Shown here in pieces: positions 32,622 through 36,740 of a DNA stretch of 36,740 nucleotides. The notes under the pieces are model-generated. The model was not told the DNA's origin, made no database searches, and worked only from the letters and a program-made list of their open reading frames with translations. The DNA is taken from assembly GCA_030595715.1 (NCBI GenBank), contig JAUVCN010000017.1, positions 1 through 36,740 of the forward strand. The letters are read 5' to 3'. This DNA is from Thermoplasmatales archaeon (GTDB lineage Archaea > Thermoplasmatota > Penumbrarchaeia > Penumbrarchaeales > Penumbrarchaeaceae). Numbering within the stretch: the first letter of the stretch is position 1; each line of letters starts with the position of its first letter. Both the position numbers and the translations under genes were made by a program.

Positions 32622-33388
32622 GGGATGTCAATGAAATGGTCACATACCTTCGTGATGGTGAAGGGCGACTTGGTCTTGATATCGGCTCCAGGTCAACAAA
32701 GATGTTCTTCCTCTCCGGTGATACTGAAAAGTACCTTATCTGCGACACCCCCATGTTCCTGAGATCCATCAAGGATGCCAGGGTCAATACCGATCTCGAT
32801 ATCGTCACAACAGGATATGGGAGGCATCGGATAGAGGACGCTCGCTCCATTCCAGAGATCAGGGCCCATACCAACGGGATCTTGAGATCGATCGAGATCG
32901 ATCGTTGTACCATCCTGGATATCGGAGGTCAGGACTTCAAGATCATCCGTGTAGAGAACAGGGGTATCAGGGATTTCATAATGAACGACAAGTGTGCTGC
33001 CGGGACCGGAAGGTTCCTCGAGAAGATGGCAGAGATGCTTTCAGTCGACCTCGATGAACTTGGTGAGCATCAGGGTACCAGGAAGATACTGGAATCGACC
33101 TGTTCCGTATTCACCGAAACGGAGATCATATCCCTTATGATGGAAGGCGTTCCTGTTGATGAACTTGCATCCGGAGTGATACACTCCGTTTACGAGAGGG
33201 TCAGACCATACCTGAAGATGTTCCCCATCGATACTGTCGTTTTCACCGGAGGTGTGTCGAAAATGGAGGGATTGGTACGAACGATATCAGAGGACCTCGG
33301 CATCGAGGTCAAGGTCCCCGAGAGGTCCCAGTTCATGGGAGCAAAAGGCTGCTTTCACTCGAGGAAGCCGGCTGTCTGCAAAGATTGA
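32618..33388 (+). CDS. ATP-dependent activator (HgdC/BcrD-type ASKHA ATPase) of the HgdB-like protein
   Basis: A 256-residue ATPase of the acetate kinase/Hsp70/actin fold that, as a dimer with one bridging [4Fe-4S] cluster, injects electrons at very low potential into its partner. GLDIGSRSTK (19-28) and LDIGGQD are phosphate loops, NDKCAAGTGRFLE and STCSVFTETEI carry the two cluster cysteines, and TGGVSK binds adenosine. It overlaps the HgdB-like gene (ATGA), so the two form a system. The electron donor would be ferredoxin, which the oxidoreductases directly upstream reduce. Confidence 0.92.
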   Translation: MRDVNEMVTYLRDGEGRLGLDIGSRSTKMFFLSGDTEKYLICDTPMFLRSIKDARVNTDLDIVTTGYGRHRIEDARSIPEIRAHTNGILRSIEIDRCTILDIGGQDFKIIRVENRGIRDFIMNDKCAAGTGRFLEKMAEMLSVDLDELGEHQGTRKILESTCSVFTETEIISLMMEGVPVDELASGVIHSVYERVRPYLKMFPIDTVVFTGGVSKMEGLVRTISEDLGIEVKVPERSQFMGAKGCFHSRKPAVCKD

Positions 33389-33425
33389 AATAATTTCTTA
33401 ACCATCCATTGCCGAGGTTGGGAAA

Positions 33426-33941
33426 ATGAATTACAGGTTGATGTCGGTCATAGCAATAGCATTATTGTCCATCATATTCATGGGTCAGGCCCAGGCAATT
33501 GACGAAACGACAGTGGATCTAACTATATCACCGGGTGAAAAGGATGGAGCGTACCTTCCGGTCCTTGAGTCGGACACCATCGATGTGAAGGTCACATCCG
33601 ATGTTCCGGTTGATGTATACATCGTTACATACTCCAATATCGAAGATGCCATTTTAAGTAATGATTTCGAATATGAGAAGAAATGGTCAGACCAGACATA
33701 TCTCAATGTCAATTACGAGGTGGAGGACCAAGAAGAGCTCTATTACATCCTGATCCACAACACCGATGACTCCGATACCGCCTATGTCGAGCTGGAGTAC
33801 AAATTGTACCAGGAGATCGCAGGAGAGATCGTTGAAGATGCGGTCGCGGATGCATGTTGCGGATCCACCGTGATCCTTGGAATAGCAGGTCTTTTCGTAC
33901 TTCTCGCACTTGCACTCTTTGTGAAATCGAAAAAGAACTGA
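33426..33941 (+). CDS. Small exported membrane-anchored protein, unknown function
   Basis: A 171-residue protein with a signal peptide (1-24, ending GQAQA). A beta-rich extracellular domain with acidic stretches follows (about 25-135), then ADACCGS just before a single membrane helix (147-167) and a short KSKKN tail. I recognise no family. It starts 37 bases after the activator gene and could be cotranscribed, but its location outside the membrane gives no obvious link to that system. A short ATCCAT/ATGGAT hairpin (33946-33960) follows it. Confidence 0.7.
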   Translation: MNYRLMSVIAIALLSIIFMGQAQAIDETTVDLTISPGEKDGAYLPVLESDTIDVKVTSDVPVDVYIVTYSNIEDAILSNDFEYEKKWSDQTYLNVNYEVEDQEELYYILIHNTDDSDTAYVELEYKLYQEIAGEIVEDAVADACCGSTVILGIAGLFVLLALALFVKSKKN

Positions 33942-34108
33942 TCGTATCCATCAAATGGATGATCTCTTTCATTATATGCAGAAAAGCATTGAGCTATAGC
34001 ATATCGCTATCAGTTGGTAACCATGGAGATATCATTTCAGGACATAAAGCCGGATGTTGGTAATGATAAGAAGATTAAAATAGGTTTAAAAATCCCATAC
34101 AAGACATG

Positions 34109-34117
34109 TTAAATATA
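34109..34117 (+). promoter_or_regulatory. TATA-like element before a candidate small RNA
   Basis: TTAAATATA lies about 25 bases before the hairpin beginning at 34140. A second A/T-rich element (TTTAAAAA, 34085-34092) would start transcription near 34112 instead. Region 33961-34108 shows nothing else that I can interpret. Confidence 0.3.
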
Positions 34118-34137
34118 CCATGAGCCAGATACACCGA

Positions 34138-34241
34138 TGCTGGTAGACCCATGTCCAAGGGTCCGCCAGACTAATAGAGGTTCTAGGTTAAGAGCCCGGA
34201 CCGTCCACCGGGGTTCGGTCCGGGTCAGCCAGTTTTTCTTC
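34138..34241 (+). ncRNA. Candidate small RNA of about 100 nt
   Basis: CTGG-ta-GACCC (34140-34150) pairs with GGGTC-cg-CCAG (34159-34169) across a symmetric internal loop. TAGA-ggt-TCTA follows, then CCCGGACCG (34195-34203) with CGGTCCGGG (34216-34224), then TTTTTCTTCTTTT. A TATA-like element lies upstream. The 3' part is antisense to the end of the GNAT gene. It does not fold as a tRNA. Evidence is only folding and punctuation; the last stem may simply be a shared terminator. Confidence 0.35.
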
Positions 34242-34736
34242 TTTTACTATCGAGTAGAATATCATTTCATGGTCTTTCTTGAATATCCTGAAACCGATGG
34301 ACCTCAAGATCTCGATTGAAGATAGGTTGTTTTCGGAACACTCGGCGATCACCCTTTTCACCGTTCCTGTTCTGAAAGCATTATCCACCAGTGCTCTTAC
34401 CCCTTCCCTTGCATATCCGATCTTTCTGTATGATGGTGCAATAGAGTATCCGATCTCCACTGTACCGCTTTCATCAGGGGTTCCCTTGAACCCCACATCA
34501 CCAATGATCATGCTGCTGGACTTGACCTGTAACAACCAGACATTCCACCCGATGGAAAAAGGATCATCCAGCAGATCATTCAGAAAATGAGGGAGAGCTT
34601 CCTTCAGGTCTCGGAGAGGCCATCCTTCGGCGGTTTTCATCTTATGGATATCGCCTCTATAGATCTTCATGAGATCCTCTCTCGTGCAGGCACGTAGCAG
34701 AAGACGTTCGGTCTCGATCTGAAGTGGGTATTCCAT
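34188..34736 (-). CDS. GNAT-family N-acetyltransferase (RimJ/RimL type)
   Basis: A 182-residue acetyltransferase using acetyl-CoA, of the group that modifies protein N-termini or small amines. It begins TERLLLRACTREDL (9-22), the standard start of the RimJ/RimL branch, and has VEIGYSIAPSYRKIGYAREGVRALVDNAF (landmarks EIGYSIAP and RKIGYAREG near 95-115), the acetyl-CoA pyrophosphate loop. Here the usual Q/RxxGxG/A reads RKIGYA. ENNLSSIEILRSIGFR follows as expected. No SD is present; a TATA-like GATTAAATATC about 35 bases upstream suggests a leaderless message. Target unknown. Confidence 0.88.
   Translation of the reverse strand: MEYPLQIETERLLLRACTREDLMKIYRGDIHKMKTAEGWPLRDLKEALPHFLNDLLDDPFSIGWNVWLLQVKSSSMIIGDVGFKGTPDESGTVEIGYSIAPSYRKIGYAREGVRALVDNAFRTGTVKRVIAECSENNLSSIEILRSIGFRIFKKDHEMIFYSIVKEEKLADPDRTPVDGPGS
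34195..34245 (+). terminator. Strong GC-rich hairpin with T-rich tail
   Basis: CCCGGACCG/CGGTCCGGG is a perfect 9-bp stem (34195-34203, 34216-34224) with a T-rich tail from 34233 on the plus strand. It lies inside the last codons of the minus-strand GNAT gene and would stop plus-strand transcripts before they run through it. Confidence 0.5.
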
Positions 34737-34773
34737 GTTATCGATATATTGTAGGTCTTGATATTTAATCCAT

Positions 34774-35082
34774 TCAGATATTCCCTGAAATAACGGGTTC
34801 GTCCATCACCAACTCGAACTCTGTCTCTTCTTCGTCGGATATCTCTTCGCCCTCATCACTTTTGATCTTGAGGACCAGAAGTGGAATGGAGACAGCGATC
34901 ATTATCGATACAGGTATGATGAAAAGGGCTATAGCAGTAGGGAATGGAATGAGACCCGCAGGAACGGACCCTCCCACAATTATCAACAGTAACATCAGCG
35001 ATCCTGCCAGCGCCATGATGGAAATGATCGTCGCTTTCTGGAATTTCTTGTACTTCCATATCGTATCATCTTCGAATCTCAT
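34774..35082 (-). CDS. Small two-helix membrane protein, unknown function
   Basis: A 102-residue protein with a short cytosolic-looking start (MRFEDDTIWKYKKFQK), two hydrophobic helices (about 17-41 and 46-72) and a strongly acidic tail (EGEEISDEEETEFELVMDE). I recognise no family. It is upstream of the GNAT gene on the same strand and divergent from the next anchored protein. Confidence 0.6.
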   Translation of the reverse strand: MRFEDDTIWKYKKFQKATIISIMALAGSLMLLLIIVGGSVPAGLIPFPTAIALFIIPVSIMIAVSIPLLVLKIKSDEGEEISDEEETEFELVMDEPVISGNI

Positions 35083-35203
35083 GCTCCTCGATGGAAACCT
35101 TTCTTTGTGTTATTTCAACTTTATCGGTTCATGAGTTGAAATATTGCCACACTGGCAAATATTATGAATCACCTGGTTGATGACCCGGATAGGAGAGTAC
35201 GAG

Positions 35204-35746
35204 ATGAAAAGAAGATATTATCTTTTAATCCCGATCATGATGATCGTTCTCTTCTTCTCAGGATTCACATTATCATATTTCTTTTTGAATTGCCCCTCCG
35301 GACTCTGTGATGATGATGTGATGGGTCAGAACGATATGAAGGAAATGATCAGGGGTAGAATTGAAAATGGTGACATTATCCCTTCTATTGCAGATTCGTC
35401 ATATGAAGGATGGGAGATGAAACTATCAGATACCGGATGGTCACAATATGGAATATCCGGACAGGGATCATTCCAGGTAAACACCGTGTGGGTCCTCGAT
35501 GTTTTCTGTCCCGGAAAGGTTGATAAGTGGACCTCACCCACCTCTCCGATCAGTGAGGAACGGACCCTTTCATTCTCGATTCACGTTCATCCCAAGTTCA
35601 GGACCCTCCAAACGGAGATCTTCAATGATTTTGTTAATGGTACAGCAGGAGATCATAAAAGCCCCAATTATGAGATATTCCTTGAGTATGGAACCTTCAC
35701 TTTTATTTACGCTTCATTTTTTATAAATGGGAAGATAGATTATTGA
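35204..35746 (+). CDS. Exported or N-terminally anchored protein, unknown function
   Basis: The 180-residue product begins MKRRYYLLIPIMMIVLFF, a signal anchor up to about residue 27, then a CPSGLC cysteine pair and a globular exterior part with DTGWSQYGISGQGSFQ and a beta-rich C-terminus. No known family. ATG 35204 was chosen over 35177 because GGAGAG is at SD distance. Confidence 0.65.
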   Translation: MKRRYYLLIPIMMIVLFFSGFTLSYFFLNCPSGLCDDDVMGQNDMKEMIRGRIENGDIIPSIADSSYEGWEMKLSDTGWSQYGISGQGSFQVNTVWVLDVFCPGKVDKWTSPTSPISEERTLSFSIHVHPKFRTLQTEIFNDFVNGTAGDHKSPNYEIFLEYGTFTFIYASFFINGKIDY

Positions 35747-35790
35747 GAGATATGTTTATTATTAAATAATGTGATAATAATGTAAAGGAT

Positions 35791-36000
35791 ATGACCAAGT
35801 GTCCAAATTGTAATAAGAGAATGAAATTGATCTCTACCGAAAGGACCTTGCCAGATCCTGATTTTGTAAATATGGATGATCAACAGATGGTGGATTTCTT
35901 CTGGGAGGAGATCACAGGTGATTACAGGAACTATGGTGTCACCGAGAAAGTATATGAGTGTAATAAATGCGATAAAAGGTTCGTATCGAAGAAGAAATGA
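35791..36000 (+). CDS. Small zinc-ribbon protein
   Basis: A 69-residue protein with CPNCNKR at the start and CNKCDKR near the end, a four-cysteine zinc ribbon, separated by an acidic insert of about 45 residues. Ends in a basic KKK tail. Such proteins can bind nucleic acid or partner proteins; nothing specific can be said. AAAGGAT serves as SD. Confidence 0.65.
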   Translation: MTKCPNCNKRMKLISTERTLPDPDFVNMDDQQMVDFFWEEITGDYRNYGVTEKVYECNKCDKRFVSKKK

Positions 36001-36103
36001 AGCTCGCTGCCCAACATCGCCTAGTTATTGTAAATTGGAATTAAGATCGATATATGCCGGATACTATCCGGAATTGAATGGTACACAAAAAGGATGAGGT
36101 GAA

Positions 36104-36382
36104 ATGACGTCAAAATATAGATCGAAGAAAGAAAAAATGAAGTTGTTTCTGAATATATCGATCATTTCATTGATCTTGCTATCATTAATATCGGTTGGAC
36201 TAATAGTAAGCTTTGATCTTGTTAATCGTGATGTGATGAATGATGGAAAAAAGGAATCACCAGCTGCAAACTGTTTTCTCTGTTCTTCCTGTATGATCAC
36301 ATTTTTCCTTGTAATGATCAATATCATCCTTCTATTTATTTTCACAATTAGAAAGGGTGCCTTAGATAAGAAAGATTCATAG
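36104..36382 (+). CDS. Small two-helix membrane protein, unknown function
   Basis: A 92-residue protein with a basic N-terminus (KYRSKKEKMK), hydrophobic helices at about 14-37 and 62-82, and a CFLCSSC cysteine cluster at the entry of the second helix that might bind metal or form disulfides. No recognised family. GAGGTGAA is at SD distance. It lies in the AT-rich terminal cluster of small genes. Confidence 0.6.
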   Translation: MTSKYRSKKEKMKLFLNISIISLILLSLISVGLIVSFDLVNRDVMNDGKKESPAANCFLCSSCMITFFLVMINIILLFIFTIRKGALDKKDS

Positions 36383-36461
36383 ATCAATATCACCATTCAT
36401 CTTTTCAGTAGACATTAAAAGAGGAGGTCCGAAACTGTCTGGAAAAGGCAATTCAACGATA

Positions 36462-36507
36462 GTGAATATTCACATATGGTAAGTACAGATAAAGAAATTA
36501 TTTAAAT
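36462..36507 (+). promoter_or_regulatory. Palindrome GTGAATATTCAC and TATA box before the last gene
   Basis: A perfect 12-bp palindrome (36462-36473) lies 24 bases ahead of TTATTTAAAT (36498-36507), a good TATA candidate. Transcription near 36530 would precede the ATG at 36538 by few bases. Confidence 0.4.
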
Positions 36508-36537
36508 GCAAAATGGATATGAGTGGATGGGAGAATA

Positions 36538-36740
36538 ATGGATATTGCACAATTAATTGCCATAGCAATAGTATTTATTATAATCTTAATACCATTATTA
36601 TTGGTGATATTAGCAATATTATTCATGGTCCTTACCATTGCATTGATGATAATCTTGATGGTTCGTCTTTTCAGTAGTGAAGATCCTGTCCCTGAAGAAT
36701 ATGGTAATGCTCAAACCGATCGCGGTCCAAAGATCTTTGG
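36538..36740 (+). CDS. Partial small membrane protein, runs off the window
   Basis: From ATG 36538 an open frame continues to the window edge (67 complete codons). It begins MDIAQLIAIAIVFIIILIP and has a hydrophobic stretch of about 45 residues, enough for two membrane helices, followed by RLFSSEDPVPEEYGNAQ, a polar region. The true end lies outside the window. No family recognised. Confidence 0.55.
   Translation, partial: MDIAQLIAIAIVFIIILIPLLLVILAILFMVLTIALMIILMVRLFSSEDPVPEEYGNAQTDRGPKIF

Noticed and set aside
34138-34230. A tRNA gene, suggested by GGTTCGGTCC and the nearby GCTGGTAGACCC
   Set aside because: No acceptor stem pairs, the apparent T arm has mismatches, and the sequence pairs far better as a 9-bp terminator-like hairpin.

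Overview
The window looks like a euryarchaeal genome segment, most plausibly from an anaerobic Thermoplasmatota-like lineage; that placement is inference from gene content. Archaeal markers are a family B DNA polymerase, a GPN-loop GTPase, a SelB-like EF-Tu relative, a DUF131 membrane protein, BRE/TATA-type promoters with short leaders, and TTG starts behind good Shine-Dalgarno (SD) sites. No rRNA, recognisable tRNA, CRISPR array or transposase gene was seen.

Layout. (1) 1-220: a likely plus-strand structured small RNA. (2) 221-2834, minus: malic enzyme and a LarA-family nickel racemase in one operon. (3) 3198-7199, minus: a very large tyrosine-rich surface protein with its own promoter and terminator. 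(4) 7345-18180: information-processing and cell-biology genes (DUF131, degenerate SelB-like protein, OBG/YchF-type GTPase, PolB, FtsZ-like protein without the GTP-binding signature, TPR/zinc-ribbon protein, an unknown protein, GPN GTPase, ubiquitin-like sulfur carrier, DUF2085 protein), then an acyl-CoA dehydrogenase. (5) 18326-23741, plus: glutaconate-type CoA-transferase AB, two thiolase-like proteins and two DUF35 acyl-CoA-binding proteins. (6) 23771-24245: a striking non-coding region of end-to-end hairpins with three diverged copies of one bulged stem-loop, closed by a terminator. (7) 24328-33388, plus: acyl-CoA ligase, a four-subunit 2-oxoacid:ferredoxin oxidoreductase (gamma-delta-alpha-beta), indolepyruvate:ferredoxin oxidoreductase IorAB, and a 2-hydroxyacyl-CoA-dehydratase-like protein with its ATP-dependent activator. 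(8) 33426-36740: small secreted, membrane and zinc-ribbon proteins of mostly unknown function, a GNAT acetyltransferase and another possible small RNA; this end looks AT-richer and accessory.

How the genes may work together. Regions 4-end, 5 and 7 read as CoA-thioester and ferredoxin metabolism typical of amino-acid or organic-acid fermentation. The 2-oxoacid oxidoreductases make acyl-CoAs and reduced ferredoxin; the ligase and CoA-transferase exchange CoA; the dehydrogenase and thiolase/DUF35 set carry out beta-oxidation-like or carbon-carbon bond chemistry; the HgdB-like protein and activator use ATP to push electrons to very low potential. The 2-oxoacid oxidoreductase, IorAB, and HgdB/activator genes are tightly spaced and probably one transcription unit. 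The actual substrates cannot be read from sequence.
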